Shown here: positions 1 through 11,255 of the stretch, piece by piece
Position numbering within the stretch: position 1 is the stretch's first letter
How the letters are laid out: each line of letters begins with the position of its first letter
Origin: Arcuatula senhousia
Taxonomy: Eukaryota > Mollusca > Bivalvia > Mytilida > Mytilidae
Length of the DNA stretch: 64,000 nucleotides
NCBI GenBank assembly: GCA_963971305.1
Contig: OZ020305.1
Coordinates: 6,295,001-6,359,000 of the forward strand
Direction: 5' to 3'
Program-made: the position numbers and the translations under genes
Notes under the pieces: model-generated
Told to the model about the DNA's origin: nothing
What the model saw: only the letters and a program-made list of their open reading frames with translations
The model's database searches: none

Positions 1-660
1 ATCACGAGCAACATTAACACCAATCCATCGTCGACATATCAAATCATGGGCAACATAAACACCAATCCATCGTCGATATAACAGATCACATCCAAAATAA
101 ACACGAATCCATCGCTGACATAACAAATCACGGGCAACATAAACACCAATCCATCTACGACATATCAAATCACGGGCAACATAAACACCGATCCATCTAC
201 GACATATCAAATCACGAGCAACATTAACACCAATCCATCGTCGACATATCAAATCATGGGCAACATAAACACCAATCCATCGTCGATATAACAGATCACA
301 TCCAAAATAAACACGAATCCATCGCTGACATAACAAATCACGGGCAACATAAACACCAATCCATCGACGACATAACAAATCACGGGCAACATTAACACCA
401 ATCCATCGACGACATAACAGATCACGGGCAACATTAACACCAATCCATCGACGACATAACAAATCACGGGCAACATAAACATTAATCCATCGACGACATA
501 ACAGATCACGGTTAACATAAACAACAGTCTGTCGACAACATAACAAATCACAGGCAACATTAACAACAATAAACAACAATCCTTTGACAACATTACAAAT
601 CAAGGGCAATATAAACAACAATTCATCAACAGCATAACAAATCATGGCAACAAAATTCAA
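1..660. repeat. 42-bp minisatellite array, about 15 units, cut by the left window edge
   Basis: Units of 42 bp follow each other head to tail, with the recognisable core AATCACGGGCAACATAAAC followed by ACCAATCCATCGACGACATA. Units differ by a few substitutions and become degenerate after about 530. Because 42 is a multiple of three, a minus-strand frame stays open over 249-593 and would encode a 14-residue repeat; I read this as a by-product of the array and not as a gene. The array is already under way at base 1, so its true length is unknown. One stray unit lies at 9509-9563 in the opposite orientation. Confidence 0.93.
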
Positions 661-3600
661 AGAACAACTATTGGTAACATTAACAAAAAGTCCAAAGCAA
701 TAAAAACAACACAGAACCCTATAAAACATTATGATTGATTAAAACAACAAACCAAAGAGAGCATAAGCAAGCCATGGGAAACATATAAGGCAAGCAAACC
801 GTTAAATAACTACATCAACGACACGTTCAAAACAAGTCTTAAGAGCGATAAAATAGATTCTAAAAATTAATGGTAGCATTTCTCCCTGTGAAAGAACGAA
901 ATGTCCAAAGACAGATAGGTCCGCCCTTTTGCCAGTCAGTTAAAAATTCAACAATAAAAACAAAACAATGCAGATAAATGTAGATGACGAAAACATGTTT
1001 ACAAACGATAATGGAAATTTCAGTCCCATATGTCACATCTGTATAAATAATAAGCGTTTTATTTTCTTGTCAACTTTTCTGACTAAAATTTTAAAACTAA
1101 CATGCCTTTAAAAGCCCCGTAACAGCATAATATTAATTCAAACATTAATCAAGAAAAACATAATAAAAGTGCTTTTGAATATTTACAAGTATATGAAAAA
1201 AATCTTACCCTTAGAATTATCCATTCAAATAAACAGATATTTAAAATCTTAACGATTTTCATCCTGGTATTTTAGATACAATGATAGTCTCAAGTTTCAT
1301 TTCAATCAACCTATTAAAACATGTGTCCCTTACATCATTCGGAATCACTAAAGATCAATCGGAAGATGCATGTTCATTGATATGATATAAATTCAGGTAT
1401 GTTTGTACACTTTATTTTTGTCAGCATTATCTGCTAAATAAATTTTTGATAAATGTGTATTTTACGTATACTGCTTTTTTCCAATTTTGTTTGGTTACTT
1501 ATTCAGTGTCATTAAAATTATTTCGTATATTTTTACTATTTTTGTGTTTTTTTCTGATTGCTGGGGGTCATTGCTTATTACACATCTTATTTTTTATGTC
1601 TACTTTTTTTATTGTTTTATTAAGTTTTGCTTTTTGTGTTGTTTTATTTTCTTACTTATCTTTCTTAATTTTAACCACATACATATTTAGTTTGATGCCC
1701 ATTTATTTAAGGCGTAGTTTACATATATGAATATAGTCAATTGAACTTATTGTTAGTTCTTTGATATAGACTCTCAAAGTTATCCATTATACAAAAATAA
1801 CGCCGTAAATAGGCGTCCTGCATTATCTTTCAATATGACAGGGTCTGAAAGTGTAAGTACTTTCTGATAGAAGGCATATCATAAAATAAGTTAAAAATCC
1901 AGCAAAAAATAAAGGTAATAACAAAATTACCGAACTTAGATAATCCAGCATAAAATTTGATAGTTTCTTTTTCTTAAGATTTAAATCTATTTGAGTATCT
2001 TTCTTGACACGTCATTTTAAAAATGAAACTCATAAATCAAATTTGTAATGATTATTTTTTATACAAACATTTTGTTAATTATGCTCTGTTGTATGAATAA
2101 TTATTTTTTCTCAAGAAAAAAGTATCAATTTTGATAATATTGACTATAAGCATTGATAAGGGAGCCAAACTGTTTAGTCATGATTGCTTTGCTTTTCTCC
2201 GCTTTTTTCTCTACATGGCAAGACATATAACCATTAACAGCTCGTAATAGCGAGAATTCTGTAAAATCCTTATAAATACGGTTTAATTGTAAGAATTTCA
2301 TAACTAATAATAATAAGGGTTTTCACAAAACAACATATTGGGGAAAAAATACCAAGGTACAAACTCGAAGTAACTTCATTAAAGAGCTAAAAATCGCCAA
2401 GGTCTTGATGAAGCTTAGACAATGATAAATTTAAACCAGAAAAAAGACTGTGTAGCTCCGTGTTTGAATGTGAAAAAAAACATGTTCATGTTTAATGTAA
2501 TAAATATGTAATATTAGTCTAAAGAAATTTTGTTTAAAATAACATTTTAGTCTGATGAAAATAAAAATATAAGGTTTTCTTAATTAGATAATATTAAACG
2601 TTTCCTTACCATCATAAAAATAAAGAGATAATATTCCATCATCAAATTTCTACAAGCAATCCTGCCTCTTCAGAAAACAGGCTAATCAAACTTTTGTGAG
2701 ATCATTGGGAATTATGTGGTCATAGGTTAGCCTTGAGTAATTTAGAGAACTTCATTATTTGGGCAGATTGATCAATTGCAACTTTAGCGAACTGGGAAAC
2801 TGGCAGCTTTGTGAGTTCCTTGGATAAATGAGCACATCTGAAGCATTAAAGACAGCTCATCTGATTAGAAATAAATGTTTTGTATAAACATCATTCAACC
2901 GATTTACAAGATGAATTTATTTTTATAGGCTCTGTATCGCAAGAAAAACATGAATGGTCTTTTTGAAGTGATTTTATAGCAATAGTGCTATTATGGCAAT
3001 GAATTCTTTCTCGATAGCGACTACAATGATGTTTTAATGACCAATTCACAGAAAACAACAAATTATATAACCATTTGAAGTTAACAAATTATGTTTCTTT
3101 AATGTTGGATGCATCTTAGTCTCAATTTGGCATTGTCATTTCGACAAGTAAAGTGGCAGATAAAAACTAAAATTACGGAAATCTATGGTGGTTCAAGTAC
3201 AAATACAATATACCAACCAATAGATTAATTAATGTCTCCCAATAATGCGTTTTTTAGCAACGAATTTAGTCAATATTTCAAGTGTTGTGTTAACTCTTAT
3301 TCAGTGTGATAATAAAGGATCCATTTCAAGGACATCAATCTTATTGTTAAATCCTTTCAGTTTGTAAGAATAAAAGCAGTTTATGCAATTGCATAATCTT
3401 GTTAGCATCATAGAATAGAGAAATTTACTCAAGACACTTGTTGTTCATAGCTTTACCGTAACGGTTACACATCGCAGTCAAAGCATGGTTTCCATTTTAT
3501 TTTATGTTAAAATATTATTTTTGTCCTTCTTTCGTTCCTTTTTTTCTTCTGTTTTATTTATAGGCTTTCGTATTTAAGACTTACGTTATGCTTAAAATAT
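661..3600. other. AT-rich intergenic stretch, nothing recognisable
   Basis: Strongly AT-rich sequence with homopolymer runs. Short open frames near 1446-1730 are almost entirely hydrophobic and T-rich, have no recognisable domain, and are not flanked by convincing splice signals. I see no gene, RNA gene or clear repeat family here. Confidence 0.6.
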
Positions 3601-3601
3601 G

Positions 3602-3780
3602 TTATAAAGGAAGAATATTTCTACACGTATAAATGTTAAACGCACATTTGAAAAATTATTTGATATTTATTGCAGATTCCTGTGAAAAACCAAGGTTTTT
3701 GTTTCAATTATCAAATAATTTTTCATATGTGCGTTCCACAATGAGTTTAACATTTATAGAAATATAATTCCTTTATTACA
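3602..3780. repeat. Fold-back (hairpin) element, about 180 bp
   Basis: The left arm (TTATAAAGGAAGAATATTTC, then AAATGTTAAACGCACAT) is mirrored by the right arm around 3715-3780, which reads as its imperfect reverse complement through AAAAATTATTTGATA next to the centre. The arms are about 75 bp and the loop is short. This is the shape of a miniature inverted-repeat transposable element. No clear target-site duplication was identified. Confidence 0.7.
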
Positions 3781-4993
3781 TTCTCTTTGGTGGTTTTTCA
3801 AACATCACAAAATGTGATCGATTAATTTTCAAATTCAGATTGCATTGTGGTTGTTTAGAAAAAAAGGTAGTTCTTTTTTCTGGAGTGTTTGAGACCATCT
3901 AAGTTATTTTTGTAGTCCACATCTAACTTGTCTGTAAAGAGACTAATGAAACTTTGGGGTTTCCATCATACACAAATTTTCTTACAAGCGTCACAAAGAC
4001 AAAGGTTAACCATACAGTTTATTTTATTTTATTAATTTCATTTCATTTATTTTTTGTCTTTTTTGTCTTTTTTCTGCTTTCGTTGACGTGAACTTTGTAT
4101 TATCATTTTGAAATTAGCATAAGTTTTGCAGGGTATGGACCGTATTTGTCTACCTATGCACAGAATACTACTTTAGTTGACAGGCTGCATTTTTCTTCTA
4201 ATACCAGCCAGAAAACTTGTTTGGCTCATCCATATATAAGTAATTCGTATCATCGCCATTACATTCTCTTTTCATTTCTTGGAACAAGGACTAAACAGAA
4301 GACGGCACCGCTCGATCCACACACCAACATTTCACGTCTTTGATTTTGACTTGTTCAGATACACCCCTTTCCCACACCCATTGTTGGGTTTGTTCGAATT
4401 TGTCTCTTAATTTGATCAAACTTGTGATTTTCAATATTTTGATTAAAGTCAACATGTCACAAAAAAATAACGAGCATTATCATCTTGTGAAATTTGAAGC
4501 TTGACCTTAGTACATGCTTTTTTACGGTGACAGTATGCTTTTCGTTATTGGGTTACGAATTACATATGTTCTAGTATAAGTACGCGAGTTCGTTTCTGGA
4601 GGAAGCGTGTTATTGGCAACAGATTTTACCCGTATCAAATAGTCTTGACGAAGTCACATCAATAACAAAAAATATATACAAACAATTTGTAGCGTAATTA
4701 GAAAAATAACCAATTTCACGATTTAATTGAAAAAATATTCTATTCTATGTTATATTTTCTGAACCCGAATCATTTGATCCAAATACTACGGAACCAGATG
4801 CAGGGATAAAAGATTTTGACTTTTTGATCTGACGAGTGCATTTTCTGTATATGATATTGGTAAATTTAGATGTTTGATGTCGGAGATCATCGCAATTTAG
4901 ATTTACTGCTGTTTGATTTTAAAAATCCAAAAATGCATAAAGTATTGAGACGGATTTCCTTACAGATAAGAAAATAAATAACCGTGTATTTTT

Positions 4994-7184
4994 AGCCGGG
5001 GTAATCGCTAGCGATTAGCCACGGCTATAGCTACGATAGCCTTTCTATAAGCTTACAGATGGTTTTTCCGGCGGTTCACCAAAAACCTTCCAATCTAAAT
5101 ATATCAATACACGCTTGCAATATAGTTCTTTTCCATATCTGTTATTTTTTCGTCGCTTTACTCGCAATTATGTAAAAAAACTTATTGTTTTAGTTTTCAA
5201 ATTTTGTACAAGTATGTAAGACTGATGCGATAGTATTAATTGATTAATAAAGAATACAAAAGCGGATTGATATTTTGTTTATAGGAGTGTTCGCCGATCT
5301 CATTAGTGATGTCATATTCACTAATTTGCATCTCATTAAGTGTCAAACTGACAGTGCAAAAAATAAAACATCGATGGACAGGATAATTTACCCAAAGTTC
5401 AAATCCTCATATTTGTTTTATTTGATCAGATAAAATGGTTCTGTAAACGGTTCTTTGAAGAAGAATTTATTCATAATTACCACAATTGATTATGAAAAAA
5501 AGCAATGATAATTAAGGCTTAAAAATAAATTTTCTGTAAAATTGTTTCTGGACCAAGTAATTTTTCATAGGAAATTTTTAATCAACCAAATTTTCGATTT
5601 TTAGAACCACTGAACATATTTATTTTCAAGATGCACTACAAAAACGACCTTTTTCTAAATTTGGTAGAACCAAAAGGATCTGAATAAAGTGTATTTTCTG
5701 GTGATATGGACGAACGCATATATTTACAGTATGCCAATCCCCTTTGGCCAAATAGAAAAACAACAACGTGTGTTTCTATTACTTTTTTGTGTTGACCCAT
5801 TGGTTTAACTGAATTGATAACTTCTGTACAGCATATTTGCTACAGCTTATCTGTATATTTGGTAGATTTTATTCTGCAGGCCAACAGACACCTTCCTCTA
5901 TATAGTTTACTACAACTTTTTTTCCGATGAGCAAGCAACATTTAATTCTGTAGGCTAACCAAACACGTATTTCAAATTAAATGAGGAATAACCCATTAGA
6001 AGTTGTGAAAATTATGTTGAATTGTTAACTTTTGTTGATGTATAAAGCAATTAAAACAATTTAAAAAGCATCAAATTTCTTTCATTCTATACACAGGCAT
6101 TTGGGTCCAGGATTTTATTGTATTATAAATAACGTGTATATAAAAAAATGTTCATCTCGTCTATATACTATTTCCACATATAATACAATAAAATCCTGCA
6201 CGAAATAGTATAAAGACGAGATGAAAATTTTTATATACACGTTATTTATAATACAATAAAATCCTGGACCCAAACGCCTGTGATTCTATAGGAAAGAATA
6301 CAAATTAACAAGATTGCTAAAGGTTGCCAATGTTCTCACGTAGACTTTGTTCAACTCGAAACTCAAAATAATATCGTTCATACATACATCTGAGATGAAT
6401 ACAACTTAAGCAAAATCTGTTTTGTAACTCCTGTATAATTTATCACTTTAAAATGACAAACAATCCAAAATTTCATCGAAATTTGTTAAGCATGCAGTAT
6501 CAGAGCAGTCACACAAATTCTGTCGACAATTTTAAATGTGCAAATGGTTTCGTTACATTGCAACAGGGGGTCAAAAAGGGGACTTCCGCCTTAAATAGAC
6601 TTTTTTATTTGAGTTCCGATTTGCAAAATCTTCATTGGAATCATTGTGAAATTCCCTGCCTACTTTTTACAATCAGATTTGAAATACTTCTTATCGTTTT
6701 GAGAAATTGAGGGTTGGAGGGGCAAAAGACGCCATGTTTTAGAGTTTGTTGAGGCAAATAGTTTTACACAAGAACTTAAGTTGTAGTGGGCCAGCCAATT
6801 GTTATGAAGCGTTAATATTATACCCACTGAATGAAGAACGGTTTTGTATTTGGGGTTTGTGGCCAAAAAGGACTAAAATGGGCGTATTGACAAAACTACT
6901 GTAGAATTTTTTATTATTCATTCAATTTTAAATTTTTTGTATTCCTCGTTATATGCTGTCAACGGTGTTCATGTATATTGCACTGTTACATTGCTACAGG
7001 GAACCAAAGACCGGTCACGCCCATAAAATCAACTTTTTATTTTGGTTTGATTTCCAACATATTTTTTTTCCTTGTGAAAATCATATTTACACAAAAAGTA
7101 GCTTTTTATTTTTATTTTTTGCTACGCATATACAATTTAAAATCTGTATATTACCCCGGCTACCAGTACTTTCAGTACTTTGAT
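4994..7184. mobile_element. About 2.2-kb insertion with 12-bp terminal inverted match, no coding capacity seen
   Basis: The block is absent from the sister duplication, where the flanks meet directly near 10605. It begins AGCCGGGGTAAT at 4994 and carries the reverse complement ATTACCCCGGCT at 7150-7161. About 23 further bases, including a 9-bp tandem AGTACTTTC/AGTACTTTG, separate that end from the shared flank, so the exact right boundary is uncertain. It contains the nested inverted-repeat element at 6092-6282. No transposase-like frame was found inside, so if mobile it would be non-autonomous. Confidence 0.65.
6092..6282. mobile_element. 191-bp hAT-like MITE with 8-bp target-site duplication
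   Basis: Near-perfect terminal inverted repeats start CACAGGCATTTGGGTCCAGG at 6092 and end with the complement, CCTGGACCCAAACGCCTGTG, at 6282. The element is flanked on both sides by the identical octamer ATTCTATA (6084-6091 and 6283-6290). An 8-bp duplication and ends of the CA...TG type are usual for the hAT superfamily. The interior is also palindromic, so the whole unit can fold back. It has no coding capacity. Confidence 0.88.
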
Positions 7185-7525
7185 TTAATTAAGAGATAAC
7201 TGTTGATGAATCTCGTATATGTCAAAGGTTTAATGCTTAACCTCACGAAATAAGTACATAAATATTCAGAGATACGTATATATTTAATACAAAATAGTGA
7301 TAGATTTTTTATAAAACACATTGTTTAACCGATGGGTTAAAATGGGGAGGAATCGAATAGCTGTTTATATCGTTTGCTTCCATTTTTTTCTTTTAAAATA
7401 ATTAGCTCGCTAACTTATACTAAGATCACTACGCTTAAAACGGGGATCTCAAACGAAGTCAGTCAGTCAGTCTTTTGTATGACATTCCATAGCAGGTTTT
7501 GAGCACCCCTTTTGAATTCTCTATT

Positions 7526-7818
7526 ATTGACTAACATAAAAAATATTTGTCTAAATATGATGAAAACAGCCTATACTATATAAACACAAAACTACGCCAA
7601 TATGTAATTTATCCGTCCAATATGGATATTGGACGGATACCACCAGTTAATATGGCATATCAGCAATATTGGTCAGGTTAGTCAATAAAGGTATAATTGC
7701 GTAAAGTTATCCATATTGGCTTCGCCTCAGTCCAATATGGCTAGCCTTGGACCAATAACTCAGCTAGCCTTGGACCAATAACTCAGCCAATATGGAAAAC
7801 TTTACGCAATAATACTAT
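7526..7818. mobile_element. About 290-bp insertion with internal inverted and tandem repeats
   Basis: This block is missing from the sister copy, where GAATTCTCTA runs straight into AAATAGTTTTGCGC at about 10940-10960. It holds an inverted pair GCGTAAAGTTATCCATATTGG (7696 onward) against CCAATATGGAAAACTTTACGC (ending near 7808), and a 23-bp tandem duplication around CTAGCCTTGGACCAATAACT. It is probably a small non-autonomous element; the family was not identified. Confidence 0.6.
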
Positions 7819-8157
7819 AATATAGTTTTGCGCACCTCGTCCCCGGTCTCGTCCAACTTGATTTGCATATTGGGTAACGATTTTTAGTGTGATTTTTTTT
7901 CGCGCATGGACAGCAAAATTAAAGCCTTTATATGCTGGTAGTATGTAGTTCCAAGGCAAAATTAGGCTGTGGACCATGTCTTGTAGTTTAACATTGTATA
8001 TATTCATTTGTTTGTCTTGTTTATTTTGTGGAGTTTTGTTTTTGTTGTATTTGTTTTTGTTCGTTTGTTTGTAAGTTTTTATAGGGGGTGTTTGATTTTT
8101 ACTGTTTGATTTTATTCTATTTGTTAGTTTTCCTGTGTTTGTTTGTTTCTACCCGTG

Positions 8158-8250
8158 CGAATTGATATTGGTATGGTAGGTGCATCTTGTAATGCTTAGC
8201 AAAATGCATGCTTCGGATGCTTGCTGCGACCCTTTGTTGATTTAACAATT
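8158..8250 (-). repeat. Solitary copy of the 146-bp core unit
   Basis: Read on the minus strand, this matches the unit of the tandem array at 28824-29510, including the segment GCATCCGAAGCATGCATT and the AATATGGT-type segment. It lies just past the end of the duplicated segment and has no visible head or tail hairpin of its own. Confidence 0.7.
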
Positions 8251-8422
8251 TTGACACTAAATTAAATAAAATAAATTTAAGGAATATCCACCAGTTTCCA
8301 AACACAATTTCAAAAAAAGAACAATTTATATTCACAGTTCACTAAGAAAGTAGCACAATACTTACATGTAATTGACAACTACCGGTACTAAATTTAGTCT
8401 AGTATTTTAATAAATCAGTTTA

Positions 8423-8706
8423 AATTCAGTATATTTTTTCTTGCAGTAAATCAAGTAAAATCATCTTCTTCTGAGATTCATCCTTTTCATCAGTCATTTT
8501 AAATGCACTAAACTAATGATTTTCTTGTGTTTGCACGCAAGAACACTCTTTATTTCTCTTTGAGAATTCAGTATATTTTTTCTTGCAGTAAATCAAGTAA
8601 AATCATCTTCTTCTGAGATTCATCCTTTTCATCAGTCATTTTAAATGCACTAAACTAATGATTTTCTTGTGTTTGCACGCAAGAACACTCTTTATTTCTC
8701 TTTGAG
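8423..8706. repeat. 142-bp perfect tandem duplication, two copies
   Basis: 8423-8564 and 8565-8706 read the same throughout: both contain AATTCAGTATATTTTTTC, the TTCTTCTGAGATTCATCC segment and TTTGCACGCAAGAACACTC. I saw no difference between the copies, which suggests a very recent duplication or an assembly artefact. Confidence 0.93.
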
Positions 8707-8798
8707 AAAACCGTTTTGAAAAATATTGTTTTAGTAAGTTTCCTTAGTCTGGGTTTCCATTGTCAAATTTAATTAATATTAATCTTAATTACAACAGA

Positions 8799-8941
8799 AA
8801 ATGCACTCGTCAGATCAAAAAGTCAAAATCCTTTATCCCTACATCTGGTTCCGTGGTGTTTGGATTTGTAATTATGTATTTTGTGTAATAAAGTAGAAGA
8901 CGAAGATCGTTTCTTTTTTCAATGCCATAAAAATCAGGCTA
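8799..8941 (+). repeat. Composite of inverted fragments: duplicated segment plus LINE tail
   Basis: 8799-8866 is the reverse complement of part of the duplicated segment (about 4775-4850 and 10385-10460). It runs directly into 8870-8941, which is the reverse complement of about 9606-9680 and reads C-I-L-C-N-K-V-E-D-E-D with a following FFFQC, the same zinc-knuckle remnant as the LINE fragment at 9572-9817. Confidence 0.75.
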
Positions 8942-8945
8942 TTGG

Positions 8946-8995
8946 TGGACCGGAAGCAAGATGGCGGACCGGAAGTGGATATGACGTCACGTGCC
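8946..8995. promoter_or_regulatory. Cluster of promoter-like motifs, no adjacent gene recognised
   Basis: Within 50 bp there are two ACCGGAAG (ETS-type) motifs, an AAGATGGCGG (YY1-type) motif between them, and TGACGTCACGTG at 8982-8993, which combines a CRE palindrome with an E-box. This is GC-rich against an AT-rich background. Motif identities come from general metazoan promoter knowledge; promoter activity is not shown, and no start codon with a supported exon follows. Confidence 0.3.
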
Positions 8996-9289
8996 CTGCA
9001 GATTTCAATGAGAACTTCTAAACAAAACGACTAGTTTTCAAAGTTTGGTTGTTCTGGCTGTTTCCTGTTTTTAAATAGTGTACACAAGAGTGGTAATGCG
9101 GTTTCAGCCTATTTATTTTTATATTTAAAAGAAATCTGCTATTGAGTTTAAACCTGTACTTCAGATTCGTGGAGAAAGTTAGCACGAATTCTAATATTTC
9201 TGACTATTGGAATAGGAACAGTTTCAGAATTACTCGAATGATATATCTCTTTTAACAAAGAAACAAAAATGGAATATATAACACCAACT

Positions 9290-9485
9290 CACTCACTCAC
9301 TCACTCACTCACTCACTCACTCACTCACTCAAATCTGGGGCCATATAGAGTCTCATTTCATTTTTTTTTTTTAAATACGCACCGCTAGAAATTATTTTTT
9401 TCTTAAATACCATTATTTTATGTTGCTAAACACCAACTCACTCACTCACTCACTCACTCAAATCTGGGGCCATATAGAGTCTATT
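9290..9485. repeat. Two ACTC microsatellites with the same downstream flank
   Basis: ACTC repeats at about 9290-9330 (around ten units) and 9436-9460 (around six units) are both followed by AAATCTGGGGCCATATAGAG. The shared non-repetitive flank shows that microsatellite and flank were copied together. Confidence 0.9.
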
Positions 9486-9508
9486 CAGATACATAATTTT
9501 ATGTTGGC

Positions 9509-9563
9509 CTTGATTTGTTATGTCGTCGATGGATTAATGTTTATGTTGCCCGTGATTTGTTAT
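9509..9563 (-). repeat. Stray unit of the 42-bp minisatellite
   Basis: The reverse complement of this stretch matches the array at 1-660, including the variant ATTAATCCATCGACGACATA seen near 480-500. It lies 9 kb from the array, in the opposite orientation, between microsatellite and LINE fragments. Confidence 0.85.
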
Positions 9564-9571
9564 CCGTTCGG

Positions 9572-9817
9572 TTAATAATTTTTCGAACATGATCGATTTC
9601 GATGTGCCTGATTTTTATGGCATTGAAAAAAGAAACGATCTTCGTCTTCTACTTTATTACACAAAATACATAATCTCTTATCTCTTGGTATCTTATAATA
9701 CCTTCCAACTTCAATTTGAAGTTTGAACATGATATATTTTATGGTGCTATAACCTGTCCTGCATTTATCAAATACATCGAAAATATATATTGTATAATTA
9801 CTATATAGTGACTGCAT
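9572..9817 (-). pseudogene. LINE (non-LTR retrotransposon) remnant, C-terminal zinc-knuckle part
   Basis: The minus-strand frame reads through a segment with IEVGRYYKIPRDKRLCILC, then an acidic VEDED stretch and FFFQC. The arrangement (an I-E-x-G-R-Y box, then C-x2-C, acidic residues, an aromatic run and a final C) is the pattern commonly seen at the C-terminal end of non-LTR reverse transcriptases. No reverse-transcriptase core is attached, so this is a truncated 3' piece. An inverted partial copy lies at 8870-8941. Similar but independent remnants occur at 59315-59581 and 62903-63382. It is unlikely to encode a functional protein. Confidence 0.65.
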
Positions 9818-9880
9818 GTACTTGATTTTTACCCCTTAAGGGCACTTGATTTGGAAGTAAAGCCAGTCTAATTCCTATGT

Positions 9881-11255
9881 CTCTTTTCATTTCTTGGAAC
9901 AAGGACTAAACAGAAGACGGCACCGCTCGATCCACACACCAACATTTCACGTCTTTGATTTTGACTTGTTCAGATACACCCCTTTCCCACACCCATTGTT
10001 GGGTTTGTTCGAACTTGTCTCTTAATTTGATCAAACTTGTGATTTTCAATATTTTGATTAAAGTCAACATGTCACAAAAAAATAACGAGCATTATCATCT
10101 TGTGAAATTTGAAGCTTGACCTTAGTACATGCTTTTTTACGGTGACAGTATGCTTTTCGTTATTGGGTTACGAATTACATATGTTCTAGTATAAGTACGC
10201 GAGTTCGTTTCTGGAGGAAGCGTGTTATTGGCAACAGATTTTACCCGTATCAAATAGTCTTGACGAAGTCACATCAATAACAAATAACATATACAAACAA
10301 TTTGTAGCGTAATTAGAAAAATAACCAATTACACGATTTAATTGAAAAAATATACTATTTTATGTTATATTTTCTGAACCCGAATCATTTGATCCAAATA
10401 CTACGGAACCAGATGTAGGGATAAAGGATTTTGACTTTTTGATCTCCCGAGTGCATTTTCTGTATATGATATTGGTAAATTTAGATGATTGATGTCGGAG
10501 ATCATCGCAATTTAGATTTACTGCTGTTTGATTTTAAAATCCAAAAATGCATAAAGTATTGAGACGGATTTCCTTACAGATAAGAAAATAAATAACCGTG
10601 TATTTTTTAATTAAGAGATAACTGTTGATGAATCTCGTATATGTCAAAGGTTTAATGCTTAACCTCACGAAATAAGTACATAAATATTCAGAGATACGTA
10701 TATATTTAATACAAAATAGTGATAGAATTTTTACAAAACACATTATTTAACCGATGGGTCAAAATGGGGAGGAATCGAATAGCTGTTTATATCGTTTGCT
10801 TCCATTTTTTTTTCTTTTAAAATAATTAGACGTTGCCAAAATATCTCACTTACTAATGGCTTAAAACAGGTATCTCAAACGAAGTCAGTTCAGTCTTTTG
10901 TATGACCTTCCATAGCAGGTTTTGAGCACCCCTTTTGAATTCTCTAAAATAGTTTTGCGCATCTCGTCCCCGGTCTCGTCAAACTTGATTTGCATATTGT
11001 GTAACGATTTTTAGTGGGGGGGGGGGGTTTCGCGCATGGACAGCAAAATTAAAGATTTTATATGCTGGTAGTACGTAGTTCCAAGGCAAAATTAGGTTGT
11101 GGACCATGTCTTGTAGTTTAACATTGTAAGTATTTATTTGTTTGTTTTGTTTATTTTGTGGAGTTTTGTTTTTGTTCGTTTGTTTGTAAGTTTTTATAGG
11201 CTTTGTTTGATTTTTACTGTTATTTTTTTTTTGTATTCTATTTGTTAGATTTCGT
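9881..11255. repeat. Segmental duplication, right copy, without insertions
   Basis: This is the compact version of 4266-8145. At about 10600-10610 the left flank (ending GTGTATTTTTT) joins AATTAAGAGATAACTG directly, and at about 10940-10950 GAATTCTCTA joins AAATAGTTTTGCGC directly. It can serve as an empty-site reference for both insertions of the left copy. A run of about nine G at 11017 is private to this copy. Confidence 0.85.

Larger units (their letters stand above)
4266..8145. repeat. Segmental duplication, left copy, interrupted by two insertions
   Basis: 4266-4993, 7185-7525 and 7819-8145 match 9881-10605, 10605-10947 and 10948-11255 in the same order and orientation, at high but imperfect identity with scattered substitutions and small indels. 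The two stretches without a counterpart in the right copy, 4994-7184 and about 7526-7818, behave as insertions, each described separately. No coding function is recognised in the duplicated sequence; the open frame at 4095-4343 runs across its left edge and looks fortuitous. Confidence 0.85.

Noticed and set aside
249..593. Minus-strand open frame with a 14-residue repeat
   Set aside because: It is produced by the 42-bp minisatellite, whose period is a multiple of three; there is no start context, domain or splice support.
1446..1730. Two overlapping hydrophobic frames resembling membrane segments
   Set aside because: T-rich low-complexity DNA yields Phe/Leu/Ile-rich frames by default; no family motif.
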